Assembly (NCBI GenBank): GCA_037954665.1
Contig: JBBMOL010000118.1
Location: 1,116,001-1,180,000, forward strand
Source of the DNA: Laguncularia racemosa
Lineage: Eukaryota; Streptophyta; Magnoliopsida; Myrtales; Combretaceae
Reading direction: 5' to 3'
DNA: 64,000 nt
The translations under genes and the position numbers were made by a program. Under the pieces are notes generated by a model. The model was not told the DNA's origin, ran no database searches, and worked only from the letters and a program-made list of their open reading frames with translations. This document shows positions 46,561-58,860 of this stretch, one piece after another. The stretch's first letter is position 1, and every line of letters starts with the position of its first letter.

Positions 46561-48165
46561 GGTGATGTCTAATAAGGAATTAGGACTAGAGCTAGTTATA
46601 AGGATACAGAAAATCATTTTGCATTACTATCTCAAACTGAACCATCCTCAATAGAAGAAGCTCTAATTGATAACAATTGGATAAATGCTATGCAGGAAGA
46701 GCTAAACCAATTTCAAAGAAACCAAGTATAGTCATTAATACCAAGACCAAAAGATAAATCCATAATAGGAACTAAATGGGTATTAAAAACAAATTAGATG
46801 AAAATGGAAAAGTTGTTAGAAATAAGGCTAGGCTAGTTAAAAAAGGATACTCTCAAGAAGAAGGCATAGATTATGATGAGACCTATGCACCTGTAGCAAG
46901 ATTGGAGGCAATTAGGCTATTATTATCTTATGCATGTCTAAAGAATTTTTAAACTATTTCAAATGGACATTAAGAGCGCCTTCCTAAATGGTCATATTAA
47001 GGAAGAAGTCTATGTAGCAGAACCACCGGGATTTGAAGATCTGTTTAAGGCAAATTATGTTTACAAACTTAAAAAGGCCTTATATAGATTAAAACAGGCT
47101 CCTAGAGCATGGTATGAACGACTTGTCAATTTTTAATTAAGAATGGATTCAAAAGAGGAAAAGTGGATACTACATTATTCTTAAAACATTATGACAATGA
47201 TATTATAGTAGTACAGATATATGTAGATGATATTGTGTTTGGTTCTACTAATGAAAAATATTGCAAGATGTTTTCTAAGATGATGTAGGTAGAGTTTAAA
47301 ATACCACCAATGGGAGAACTCAACTTCTTTCTTGGACTCCAAATAAAGCAAACAAGGGATGCTATATTTGTACATCAAGAAAAGTACACCAATCAAATAT
47401 TGAAAAAAATTTGATTTAGGAAATATCAAAGGTACAGAGACTCCTATATCAACCTCAACTAGGTTAGATATTGATTCAGAAGGTAAAAAGGTAAATCATA
47501 AGCTTTATAGAAGTTTAATCAATTCCTTAACGTACTTAACTACTTCCCATCCTAACATATTATTCAATGTTTGTTTGTGTGTTCATTTTCAAAGTAATCA
47601 TATTGAAACACATTTAGCAATAGTAAAAAGAATTTTTAAATACATTGCACATACTGCTAAGTTGGGTGTCTGGTATCCAAAAAATAAAAATTATGATTTA
47701 ATTGGATATTCAAATGTGGATTATGTAAGGTTCAAAATTGATAGAAAAAGTACATCTAGTACTTCTCAAATTCTAGGGGATAAGTTGGTTTCTTGGTCCT
47801 CTAAGAAACAAACCTCAATTGCACTTTCTACTATTGAAGTTGAATACGTTTATATAGGAAATTGTTGTACACAGATATTAAGAATAAAACAACAATTGAT
47901 GGATTATGGCTTAGTATTTAAAAATATACCAACAAAATGAGACAATACTAATGCAGTTAATTTAATAAAAAATCAAATGCATCATTCTAGATCTAAGCAT
48001 ATAGAAGTTAGACATCATTTTATTAAGAATCATGTAAATAATGGAGAAATAAATATTGAATATGTTTCAACTAAAAATCAATTAGCTGACATCTTCATTA
48101 AACCATTAGATAAAATAAAATTTTAGTATATTAGAAATGAAATTGGTATTTGTTATTCTTTTTAG
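46561..48165 (+). pseudogene. pol: reverse transcriptase and RNase H of copia element 2
   Basis: RT traces: [20 protein letters not shown], then several frame changes, [30 protein letters not shown], and the YVDD equivalent at about 47220-47232 in a shifted frame. RNase H is open at 47575-47940 (IKRIFKYIAHTAKLGVWYPK, SNVDYVRFKIDRKSTS, SWSSKKQTSIALST). It then continues past a TGA with HHSRSKHIEVRHHF and ADIFIKPL to a TAG at 48163-48165. Confidence 0.85.
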
Positions 48166-48343
48166 TTACAAGTGATAAAATAAAACAATATAAAAATCTA
48201 ATTTTTTATTTTTGCCAGTTCTTTTAAAATTTCAATTTAAGCTCTTCTCTCTTCCTCTTTCCCACACTTTCCTCTCATTCTTAAGTGTATCAATAGTCAT
48301 TGTTCTTCACTGTCACCTTCATCTCTCTCTAACCAAAATCACA
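48166..48343 (+). promoter_or_regulatory. TATA plus pyrimidine-rich spacer before env-position ORF of element 2
   Basis: TATAAAAA at 48189-48196, then CTCTTCTCTCTTCCTCTTTCCC and further CT-rich sequence up to the old start at 48344. Same order and about the same length as the 172-base spacer in element 1. A promoter role is inference. Confidence 0.3.
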
Positions 48344-49546
48344 ATAGCACCTTAAAGATCAAATAGAATACAAAATCGAACCTTTAAAACCAAAACTTCT
48401 TCCAAAACCATTGATATTGTTGATGAACCCATGGATTCGGAAAAGACAGTAAATCAAAATCAAAACCCTTAAACTAAAAAATTAGAGAATCAGAAAATGA
48501 ATGTTAAGGAAAAGGTCAGTTCACATAAAGATGGAGGAACTGAAAAATCAAAATCCAAAGGTAAGGCCTTGGTACACGAAAATCAAGAACTTTCCATGCA
48601 AAAGAAAAAAGTAAAACCTAGAAAGAAACATGTACTTAGACATCGTGAAAAGAAACATGGGGCTTTCAAGAAAGAGCATTCCATAAAGGTAGATATTATT
48701 GAATCCTCTTATTTGGATTATTTCTTTAAAAAGAATGGTTTCTATTGGAATCAGTTCTTAGATCATATAAAATGTAGTAAGTTGTGCGATTTAAGAGTAA
48801 CTGTGTTTAGCAAACTAGTTGTTGAATTTTATGAGAATTGAGATGAGTCTCAAAGGGATATGTGGAGTTTGAAAGTATTAGGAAAGAAAATTCATATTTC
48901 AAAGGAGGATATCGTAAACTATTTTGGCCTAATTAGTGTAAATGATGATCCTAATGTAGGCAATATCAGTAAGGATGAAATTTTTGCAGAATTAAATGAT
49001 GGAGTTGAAGTATTAAAAGGAAAGAATGTGTTTATTCTTGATTTTGAGTTGATAGTTAGAATCTTACATAAGGTAGTGATTAGATGTATCTTACCAAAGA
49101 AAGAAAGTACAACTATAATGATTAGAGAAGATGCTCTAGTCATTTTGGCAATGAAAAAGAAAAGATTAATTGATATTGTTGCACACATGATTAAGCATCT
49201 ATGGAGAAATAGGAGGAACATGCCTTATGGAAGTGTGCTCATGAAACTCTTTAAGTTTAAAAATATTAAAATACCAAATATTTCTAAAGAAACTCAAACA
49301 ATTAAGAAAATTAGAGAAATGGTGTTTAAACATATGAGTATTTTAGTTAGAAGCAAACTGTGTTATGCCAATGACAATGCTCATTATGTGCATTCTAAAC
49401 ACAAAAGAAGAAAGTTGGAGATGGAGAATGCACAAATTAGGGGGGGGGGGGGGGGGGGGGGTGTTGGGGGGATGCAAATGAGAGTGAACAAGGTAAGAAA
49501 AGAAGGAAAAGGAAGGAACCAATTACATAAGAGCATTAATTTGTAG
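48344..49546 (+). pseudogene. Env-position ORF of copia element 2
   Basis: Alignment with element 1 places the original start at 48344, now ATA in the context IAP-stop-RSNR, against MAPKSSKR in element 1. A single frame carries through to 49546 with stops at the fourth codon, at about 48470 and at 48839-48841. Conserved blocks are NGFYWNQFLDH, VVEFYEN, DFELIVRILHKV, HLWRNRRN, KHMSILV and YANDNAHYVHSKH. A 22-G run (49440-49461) encodes Gly repeats and has probably shifted the frame. Faint C-terminal sequence may extend to about 50140. Confidence 0.75.
49440..49461. repeat. 22-base poly-G tract
   Basis: Uninterrupted run of G inside the env-position pseudogene, followed by TGTTGGGGGG. Element 1 has no counterpart. 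Confidence 0.95.
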
Positions 49547-50269
49547 CCAATGATAGGAGGAAAGTCATAAATTAAAGAAGGAGGAAATGCAGTAGATGAT
49601 TTTGACTCCGACTTATAAGGTGAATAAGAACCCACTGTTCTTAACGAGAAGGAAACTCAAGGAGTTTCTACAAGCTCTGATTTTAAGACCTTCAAAGTTA
49701 ATCTAAAATTGGAACTTAAGAAGATGATTGACGAAAAAATCAAAATTCAATTCTAATGGATAAATTAGAGGACTTATCACTTCTTGTATCCAACAAACTT
49801 AATAGGTTCTTTAGTTGATCAGAGAAAGCATACCAACCTCAATCCTCTTCTTCTCTTAAGCATAATTCTCAACCATAACTTGATCCTTCTACACCTCATT
49901 CTGAACATGAGACAATCAAAAGAGCAGATCATTCTCAGTTTTTGAAGAGTCTTAAAACAAAACAAGTTTAAGATCAATCTATTGAACTCTTAGAACAAAG
50001 AACTTAACCTGAACCAAATGAAGGATAGCGCATTCTCTTTCAATCTGCTCTACATGATTCAAAGAGAAAAACTTCTGGGCCTTACAAAAGATTCAAAAGA
50101 TGTGCAATAAAGAAGATGAAGTAGAATCATTTAGGAACTTATTCTCATCTAGCTTAATTTGAAAGACTTGTTTTAGCTTCATTGATGAATATGTTCAAAT
50201 TTTATATGTTTTCTACTCTTTTAGGATTCTGATATATATATCGTATCTTATGTTGATTTTCTATTATAA

Positions 50270-50492
50270 TAAATTAAGGGGGAGTTTTATTTTTTGATGA
50301 TATCAAAAAGGGGGAGAAATATAGAACTATGATAACTGTGATACATGAATTAGAACATGAGAGACATGAATAACTATAGGAATGCTAAATAATGATTGTT
50401 ATGAAGTATTCAAAACTGACTAAATCTATAGCTACTATTTTTTATGCTTGTTTTATGAGAAAAGGTTTTGCTATCATCAAAAAGGGGGAGAA
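50270..50492 (+). other. Purine motifs and polypurine tract of copia element 2
   Basis: AAGGGGGAG occurs near 50276, 50310 and 50481; the last abuts the LTR start TGTTATG at 50493. Number, order and wording match element 1. Confidence 0.8.
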
Positions 50493-50984
50493 TGTTATGT
50501 TCATTCTTAAAATATTTTGATGATAACAAAAAGTATTAAATGTGTTTAATAAAGTTCATTATATTTACAACTTGAACTAAGAGTTGAAGGAAAGTTATGG
50601 TGTTTTTTAATTAATCAGAAGATAAGTCAAAAGGTGTTGCTGTTATGAGTTCTTATAAACAGAATGACTTTATAAATCAACATAAGTTGATTAAATTTCA
50701 ATCTTGAAGACCTAGTTCCACTTATTGAATATATTTAGGTAACATATTCAATTTGTTTCACTAAAGTAGGACAAATATTTATGGGGATCTAAGTGTTTAA
50801 TTTTGGAATTAAGAGATTGAATCATTCACGATTAATTTTATATATCTAATTTTGCTACAAGAAGATCAGTATTTAGATAATATGTTTTCACTAAAATAGG
50901 AAAAATATCCATGAAAATCTAAGTAATTAATTTTAGAATTAGAAGATTTAGTTAAATCATGATTAATTCATAATTGATCTCATA
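50493..50984 (+). repeat. Truncated 3' LTR of copia element 2
   Basis: Aligns with the first 500 bases of 41708-43058. It contains a roughly 130-base internal tandem duplication (about 50755-50880 and 50890-50984), seen as two copies of the CACTAAA-TAGG-AAATAT-...-GATTAA block, which the 5' LTR has once. It ends after GATCTCATA, against TGATGCGCC. Confidence 0.82.
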
Positions 50985-51640
50985 TGATGCGCCTCAAATG
51001 AGTATATAATTAGATAATTCCATATTCTAGGCAACAATCAATGATAATTGGATCCAATAATCGAATTAACGAACAAGAACACAAAATAAACCCTAAACCT
51101 TTACCGGATATGACGCACCAGTAAGAGAGTAGTCTTAGTAAGAATTTGTTAATATAACGCACAATAATCTAATACCGTCACTCGCCACAATCCAATAGAT
51201 TGATAAGAGTCAAATGAAGAACAAACTTCACAATGTAATTTCTCAAAATGTTCAAGAGTTCCAAAAACTTTACATTACAACATATATATAGCAAAAGGAA
51301 ACAAAATGCGAAAAGTCACAAAAATCAACTGGTTCAACAAAGTAAGTCGTCGACTTTGGAGAAGGAAAGGCCGCCGACCTTAGAAGTTTACATCACTAGC
51401 CTAAATGGCCGGCTTAGAAGGCAAAGCCACCGACCTTTATGACCGACCTATTTGTACACCATCGGCCTTGAATGGTCGGTCTAAAGGAAAGTCACCGGCA
51501 TTTATGGCCGACCTAAAGGTGTCCACCTCTGGCTCTTATGATTTGATTCCCATGTCAAACAAAGTTGTGAGAGTCATGATTTAATTCCCATAATCTCCTT
51601 GGACCTGTGGAAGATTTGTCCTCAAATCTGATTGTTCCTC
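50985..51640 (-). repeat. LTR end of a reversed chromovirus, with GGCC-rich array
   Basis: Begins TGATGCGCCTC like the nested LTR at 36101 (TGATACG). A TATATATA at about 51282-51290 precedes (on the plus strand) a block of repeated GGCCG-CCGACCTT, ACCGACCT and GGTCGGTC motifs (51340-51540). On the minus strand the array is upstream of the TATA. Related to but diverged from the 868-bp LTR. Confidence 0.55.
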
Positions 51641-51826
51641 TGTTTTAGCTGTGCATTTCAGAGAATTCCCTAGATTGAAAATTTTGGTTTACAATTGCTT
51701 GTTGTCCTGAAGTCATGGCTACCCTGAAGACTTCTAAATTACTTATAGTTGATTCACTCTATTCAGGTCATCCCCTAGTTCCTTCCTCTTCACTAATAAG
51801 GACTTCCTGTTAATAGCTTTATTGAT

Positions 51827-52510
51827 CTACTCTTGGGCTTCGTGCACCTTAGTTGGTGACCTAGGACTTAAAATAACCCGTTTACCATCCTTCTGAAACA
51901 CATAGATGTTCCTAAACCCATCATACAACACTCTCCTATCATATAACCAAGGTCTACCTAGTAATATATGTGATGCGCACATAGGGATAACATCGCAATC
52001 AACTACATCCTGGTACTTTTTCCCCATGCTAATTGGAACCTTAGCCCTCTGAGTGACATGCAGACTGTCTCATTCACTCAACCAGTGTAATTCATAGGGC
52101 CTATGATGTGGTATAGTGACTAGTTGCAGTTTATTCACTAATGCATCAGTTATAACATTAATGCAATTACCACCATCAATAAGAAGAGTACAAAGATTAC
52201 CACAAATCCTATAGGGAATATGGAATAGGTTTTCCCTCTGCACGTCCTCAATATCTGGAGATGTAGTCATTACCCTGCACAGCACGTTAATAGCCATATA
52301 TTGATCATTGCCCTTATCCTCATGTACCTCAGCATCTAGATCATCATAATATTCCTTTAGCATTACTGATAAATCTGTAGGCTCAAGTACTTCTTCCTTA
52401 CCATCCTCACTTTCCACCTCCATAGCAGTCATCACCCTTTTGTCGGGACACTAAGCAGCTATGTGTCCAAAGCCCATGCATTTGAAGCATTGAGTTTGAC
52501 GAATCTTCCC
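51827..52510 (-). pseudogene. Chromovirus gag zinc knuckle and protease, reversed
   Basis: On the minus strand from about 52505: QCFKCMGFGHIAA-stop-CPDKR, a CX2CX4HX4C knuckle with a stop replacing one residue. Then an open frame with an acidic linker and LFHIPYRICGN, TLLIDGGNCINVIT (the protease DGG/DSG region) and KLQLVTIPHHRPYELHWL. After a gap comes CDVIPMCASHILLGRPWLYD (51827-52027). The IDGG...LLGRPW pattern is that of chromovirus protease. RT and integrase are absent. Confidence 0.82.
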
Positions 52511-53130
52511 ACCTGATGACCTTAGTACTATTTATCTGATATAAGCCCTAACAACCACTTTACCTTTTCCAAAAATTTCCCTCTCCTTATCAATAACAGT
52601 TGCATTTGATTCCACAACCTTATCAATTCCCCCTTTTTCAACCTACTGACTATCTAACCCATGCAACTGAGTAGTGGATCCAAACCTATTACTCAATGCT
52701 TTAACAACATAAAAAACCTAATTTGAATAAAGGAAAAACACTTAATGTTGGCGGCCTAAAATATCACAAAGTCAACTCCAAAGCTGGCAACTTGAAATCC
52801 TTCAAACTAGCCTTCATTTTGTATATACACCGGCCACTTAAGTCGATGGCTTACACTGCCAAGGCCGGCTGCCTTCATTGGTTCTAAAGCTATCGGCCTT
52901 AAATCTCTTCCTCGACTTCTACCTTCGCACTCCGCACTTCAAGTAGGTTCATAATCCTAAATTCCCCTTAACTCAATCGTGCAAGATTCTCCTCTTCTTG
53001 TATTACTTTAACTAATCTATTAAGTGCTTCTTTAAGTCTCTTAAATTTAGCTCATGTCCAAGGTCCAACTGGTACTTCAAGTGGATCTGCACTCCTTGGA
53101 GAAATCCTCCTAGTTTAATCTTCACCAACA
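52511..53130 (-). repeat. Partial second LTR of the reversed chromovirus with polyprotein-tail motif
   Basis: The right end reads TGTTGGTGAAG on the minus strand, then SADPLEVPVGP and FKRLKEALNRLV, the same motif as in the U3 of 36101-36968, with stops. A GGCCGGC-containing stretch at 52745-52900 compares with 51340-51540. At about 52735 it joins gag sequence, so the rest of the LTR is deleted. The target duplication is not visible. Confidence 0.5.
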
Positions 53131-54039
53131 AGTTAAGGTATTTGTAGCAAAAGTAGTTTTAATGAGAAGTTGGTTGGTGGTCTTTTTTAAGAAGTTATTA
53201 GAAACCTTGTCTTCAATTTTATCAAAATGACTTCCTTGAGAAGTTAACTTAGTAGACATCTTAGCTAAGTTTCTTCGATGCCTTACTTGAGAATTTGGTC
53301 AAGTAACCCCTCTTAAGAAGTTAACTATAAAACTTATAAATTAAATTTTTTAGATGACTTTCTTGGAAAGTTAACTAGAAAAGCTTCTTGAACAAGCTAC
53401 TTGTTCACATCTAAAGGAAAAAAATACTACATATAGATATTTAAGAGAACCCTAAATTAACTAAACAATATTCTTGTTATGTAAAAATTGATAACTAACT
53501 TTACGTAGTCACTAACCCACGTAACTTAGTTGTAAAGTTTGAACAAGAATCGTAGTAATTTTTAGAAGGTCTTAACAATCAAGGTACTATATTACACTCT
53601 TTTCAAATCTTATGTGATTGTCTTAATTAATTTAAACATTAGGAATTGCTTGATCTTCTAGGATTTCACGCTAGTCCACTCAATGTGGCCTTAAAGGACC
53701 TAGGAGCTCATTCACTTAGTCACTAAGTGGAGTATCTTAAGTGTCCTACTACTACGTTAGGCTAGGACTTATCTTGTTAACCACGCTAGTGTGAATGAGT
53801 TTTAGATTCATGTTCTTTATAAGACAAACTAAAGTACAAAAGAAAAAAGCAATCTTTGCAAAACATTAAGGCAATTGTAATTTCACTAAGTAATGGAAAT
53901 GTTAACAAAAAATTGAATTCTTGAACTAAGCCTTAAGAATTATTCAAAATACATTCATAAAGTCTCCGCATTCTATATCCTAGGGATTGGGTATCCGTTG
54001 AGCCTCTCCAACTCATATGCACCATGACCAAGCACTCTT
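53131..54039. other. Unassigned AT-rich stretch
   Basis: Near-repeats of an AGAAGTTA(A/G)CT phrase recur at irregular spacing from 53165 to 53390 (for example near 53163, 53188, 53237, 53317 and 53356). No open frame of note and no match to other parts of the window. Confidence 0.4.
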
Positions 54040-57000
54040 TGTACTCAAATTAGGTCTTCACAGTTTAAAGATAACTTATCTTGGCCTTTACTTGATCTAG
54101 TTAACTTATCTAGTTCTAGTGGGAGTATTAGGAAATATATTGGAAAACAAGCACAAAAGTGCAACTCTAAACTTAAGATTTTCTTTAAGATCATCAATAC
54201 AACTACTATACCCAAACCCTAGAAGACTAAAACCCTAGTTGAATCCTAATCCTAAAACATTACATTAAGATTCATGAACCCTAACTAAGGTTTACTTAAG
54301 ACCTTAAATTCAAAACTCCAATATCCTAAATCGATTATCCAACCTTAGAGCCACCTTAAAGATTGTCAAAGTCAACCCTAAGTTCGAAAAACCTATATTT
54401 CCAATTCAATTAGAAATGAATCCTTAAAAGTGATAATCTAAGCTAAGAATAATATAAAATATTACATAATTTAATGAGAATTAGTCCTACTAATTAGTTA
54501 AATCAAACAATGCAATTGGTAGGAAACAATTCCCCTAAATAACCCCTAAATAGCATGAAACATAAAGGGTAAATTAGCCTATTCACACCTATCATTAACT
54601 TTAAAAAACGATCCAATTTTACCTCTAGAAATTACCCTAAGTCCTAATTAGTCACATTGATTAACTAATGGACAAAACAATTGAAGGCTTAGAACCCCTA
54701 TAACCTACCGGCTACATCCAAGGGTAAGTGAGATGACAACACACTTGATCCAAGGGCTTGTAATCCACCAAGTACTCTTAGGTGTGTAGGTTTAGGGCAT
54801 AGAAAAGACCTTAATTCTAATGGAAAAGACCATTTCCAAAAATGTCAAGTGATTTGACCTAAAACATTCCCTTAACCAACATTAAAGCCCATCAACCAAC
54901 CTGCACTATAATCCAATGTGTTAACTTATCACTTAAGCAACCAAAGGCTCCTCATTTAGCCCCCATCTGCACATGAAGCTTAGGCCTTTCTCCTTTGATT
55001 TTTTCACCAGAAAAACTCCATAAAACATTATCCAAAAAGACCCCGATAACTACCACCAAACTGTCACTTTCAACCACCCTCAACACCATCACCTCTAATA
55101 AGAAAACACTACATCACAACCACTACAATTTAGCCAAAATCTAGCAACCCTCCATGCCACTTAGGAGGACATTTTAGGAGCTCAAATATCGTAGGAAACC
55201 AAGTACAAACATCAAGCTAAAAGGGAGCAAATAAGTTGAATAGCTAGGTAACTCTTCCATTTTGTAATCTTAGCAATGTATTTTAGCGATATTGCTTAAT
55301 GACTCCAAAGGTTATGTTGTAATTTCTAGCTAGGATGGATAACAAGGCATTGTAACATACATGTATGCAAGCTTGTTGTCCCAATTTTGATCAAAATGGA
55401 AACGATAACACCATGCACTTATTTCCCTATTCTGGTCACCACTATTGAGGAGTATAAGGGATATATATCTTTGATGTATAGAGCAAATCCTAACATTTAA
55501 GAGCTTTAGGTGATGATTAACATATGTTGGAGATGGTTTTAGATGGAAAAATGGATGATTTAATTCCCCATAAGGAGACTGATGCCAAGAGAGAGTTGTA
55601 CTCATGATTTCCAAAATTTTTAGAATATAATCTTAGTATAATAACATTAAGAAAAGTTGGAAAGTTAAACCCTTTGATTTAGGATAAAAAAAAAAGAGAA
55701 AAAAAGAAAAGAAAAATGAATAGATGAAGATCAACATTGAGCCATTGATAAAAAACCGAAGATTTACAACAACACATGTGACCATACACACCTAAAAAAA
55801 GGCCCAAGAAAATCTATAAATTAATTAGAATTGATTTCCCCTTGAACCTTAAGTTTAATTAGGAAAAAGACTTCAAAATAATCCCCAAACATGGCCATCC
55901 AAAACTCATTAAAACCAAACCCAAATTTTCAAAATCCAAATGACTAAAATGACTTCAAAAATGGAAAGTATACACAAAAACCTTCAACACAACTATAATA
56001 CACAAAAAACATACTTATAATGAAAAAGTTATGACTAAAACACTGAAATAACCTAAATTGATAAAACCAATGAGTTTACTTTAATCAATTAAAATTGATA
56101 TCCTGCTTGAACTTATAGAATTACTATTTGCTCAATCAGGTGACACTAATTTTGAGACTGAGCTACCCTTGGATTATTACGACCAGTAGCAACATGGCTG
56201 GGTGAGTGATCCGATGACTATTACGTTTCTTTTGTGTTTGTAATTTAATGCACCGATATATGTATATAACTAATGCTCATGTAATCAAATATATATGTAG
56301 GGATTGGGAAATCTGCTTATGTATGGTTGATGTGATTATGGTTGCCAAATTACTTTAAATCATATTTGGCTAATTGATATTTAGCTTACCTTGCATTTAG
56401 ACTGAGAATAATACAAGTGTTTGTGATGATTTGGCTAGTCGTCTAATAAGTGAATCTAATGATATCCGATTTTAATAAAATGGATCATGCAATGCATATT
56501 TCTACCTATAAGAAGGCCATTGGCATCACATAGTGGTACAGAGAGGCTGCATGGAGGTATACTTCATGCGCAACCTCGTCTCGACCTTTGGGAACTACTT
56601 GGAACCAGGAAATGCTACCCTTTGATTGAGATTGAGTCTAAGGATTCATTGCTTAGGGGTAGATGAGCTTGCAAGCTATTCACATCCACACCCCCACATG
56701 GGTGAATATATATATATATATATAAGCTCATTTTAATATAGCACAAATATACAGACTTTTGTCACTATCTTAAAAGAGAAAGCTTGAGTTGATTGGAACT
56801 TGAAGATGACGTGTAGTTCATGATTTCCTAACCCAAGCAATGGAGGGCGATAAATCCATACTATATGAGGTTTCTAAATAACCGTATATGCTATTGCATT
56901 CATATACGTGATCATGCATTCATATGTTTATTTAAATAACTTATGTCTAATAGCTTATCAGTGCAGTATGAGGATTTTTTCACTAAGTTGTTCTAGCTTA

Positions 57001-57131
57001 TACCCCCACAGTATTTCGTTGTTACAAGAGCCTATTTGACTAGAGCCTAGCAGACACATGCTAGAGATTAGTATGGGATACAACAGAATGTGTAAAGGAT
57101 GAGGAACAAATAGAGTGATCACCATTATATC

Positions 57132-57162
<31 letters not shown>

Positions 57163-57465
57163 GGACTTGAACTTATGACTAATTGTTCTTATGTTATAGT
57201 AGAGACTTAAACTACTTTAGTAGTTATTATCCACTTGATAGCAGTAGTACCTCCTTAGTTCATTAATGTTATGATGCTCACCATGCTATATTTAATTATT
57301 TTTCCTCTTTATTACTTGGAAATGCTAAATCCTATTCAGGTAATTGAGTGTCAGTATACCTTATATACTGTAAGGTAAATCCCTGAATAACAAAGGGGTT
57401 ATTCTTAGGTTTCCATACGACATATGGTGGGCTATTACGTCTAAGGTACCCTTTGGGGAATGACA
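54040..57465 (+). repeat. Tekay-like long LTR, copy 3
   Basis: Blocks from about 54840 on align with copy 2 (ACCTAAAAC, CAATGTGTT, then GTGACA, CACATAGTGG, GGAACTACTTGGAA, (TA)n, CACTAAG). It ends GGGGAATGACA at 57465. The 5' end is less certain; TGTACTC at 54040 gives a family-like length of 3426 bp. Flanks CTCTT and TGCTT agree at 3 of 5 only. It interrupts or abuts a reversed Tat element. Confidence 0.68.
56705..56723. repeat. (AT)n microsatellites in LTR copy 3
   Basis: AT tract at the position shared with LTR copies 1 and 2. A second, longer one lies at about 57132-57156. Confidence 0.8.
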
Positions 57466-58340
57466 TGCTTTAAGCTTCCTATAGACCAAGTCTCTATATT
57501 GGAAGGCTTTATGCTTCACCCTTTTTGTCGTAGTATCTAGCTGCTCACTATTGGTATGCTGCCACTCATTAGCTAGCTTAGTTTCTTAGCTCTTTAAGGA
57601 AGTTAAGGTTAGCTTGGAGGCTAATCTCATTAACTTGTAGGTCTAGGTCACAGGTGTAGAGGTTAGGAAGTTTGAGCTTAACTGGTAAGATTACCTCAGT
57701 TCCAAAAGCCAAATTTAAGGAACTCTCCCCTATGGTTGTTCTCAAAGTTGTTTGGTAGCCCCATAGTATGTAAGGAGCTCATCTGCCCGCTTGCCCTTTG
57801 TTTGATCAACCCTCTTCTTAAGGCTCTAAAGAATGACTTTGTTAGTGGCCTCAACTTGCCCATTCAACTATAGATGGGCTACCAAGGTGTAATTAATCTT
57901 GATTACATACTTGCCATAGAATTTTTTTCAACTTTAAATTATTGAATTGGGTGTCGTTATTAGTGATGTGGGCAATTAATATGCTAAAGTTGCATAAGAT
58001 GGCTCTGTTGACAAAGTCCTCAACACTATGCTAGGAGATCTTAGACACAACCTTAGCTTCTGTCCATTTTGTGAAGTAGTCAATAGCGACTATGATATAT
58101 AGATGCTAACCTATTACCTTAAGGAATGGTCTGAAAATGTCAAGTTCCCACTAGGCAAGAGGTCATGGCTCATGATGGGCATGGGGGTGCTACTTGGCTA
58201 CTTGTCAACTAAAGTTTGACACTTGTTGCAGTGATGTACAATTGCCTTGGTGTCTTTCTTTATTGTAGGCTAATAATACTCAACTCATAGCACCTTAATG
58301 TCTTTAACATGGCTCTTGATGTGATTACTGCAAATTCCAA
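57466..58340 (-). pseudogene. pol: Tat element 3 integrase, reversed
   Basis: On the minus strand from about 58160: the DIFRPFL motif (GPFP-like), VAIDYFTKWTEAKVV, ITNNDTQFNNLKLK (the DNGTQF core, Gly lost), LNGQVEATNKVIL and LKKRVDQTKGKRADELL. Stops break it every 20-60 codons. It ends against LTR copy 3. Confidence 0.8.
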
Positions 58341-58860
58341 CATGAAGCTTGATTAATAATTCCTAGGACTTGAAAGGTCATAGACATTTATGGAGTGGCA
58401 AGTTGTATGCCCTTTTGTAAAGTTTCCTATCAAGGAGTGTATACTAGGTTATCTTTTACATTAAGGCTTTGGCCTTCTTTCTTTCCTCAAGCACAACACC
58501 ATTTATCAAGTACATAATGATTGGGTCTATCTAGCATGGCTTCATAAGGGTTTAGGTCTCATTAACAAAGCACTCTTGTTGAGACCTACTAGTGCTCTTC
58601 TTAGGTAGGAATGTTACAAATACTCTCTTATTTTGGTAGGAGAGGCATGTTGAGACCAACTTTGATAGGTCATTCTCTTTATCATTCTCAGCTCAAGGAA
58701 TCTTCATAATGCTCCATGATTAAAAGTAAGAGCATAAGGATATGACGAATTCTAAAGACTTGGTTATCCCTTTATCTTTAACTACGTACCCCCCTTTAAG
58801 CTATTAGATAATGAGCTATAAGTTTGAAAAAAATCTCAATCTCTTGTGCTCTAATTCCCT
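58341..58860 (-). pseudogene. Tat element 3, region between RNase H and integrase
   Basis: Position between the two domains and scattered pieces such as TPTKIREYL fit the linker of Tat pol. Too decayed for motif-level support. Confidence 0.4.

Larger units (their letters stand above)
41708..50984 (+). mobile_element. SIRE/Maximus-type copia retrotransposon (element 2), older, 3' end truncated
   Basis: Same plan as element 1 (LTR, Met-tRNA site, gag, pol, env-position ORF, purine motifs, partial LTR) but diverged throughout, so a different subfamily. It has many more stops and indels and several lost catalytic or metal-binding residues, so it is older. It sits inside the RT of Tat element 2; GAGGC precedes it at 41703-41707. 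Its 3' LTR breaks off at about 50984 against a reversed chromovirus, so the second duplication cannot be seen. Confidence 0.9.

Noticed and set aside
48919..49221. 100-codon minus-strand frame
   Set aside because: Shadow of the env-position pseudogene on plus, which has a homologue in element 1.
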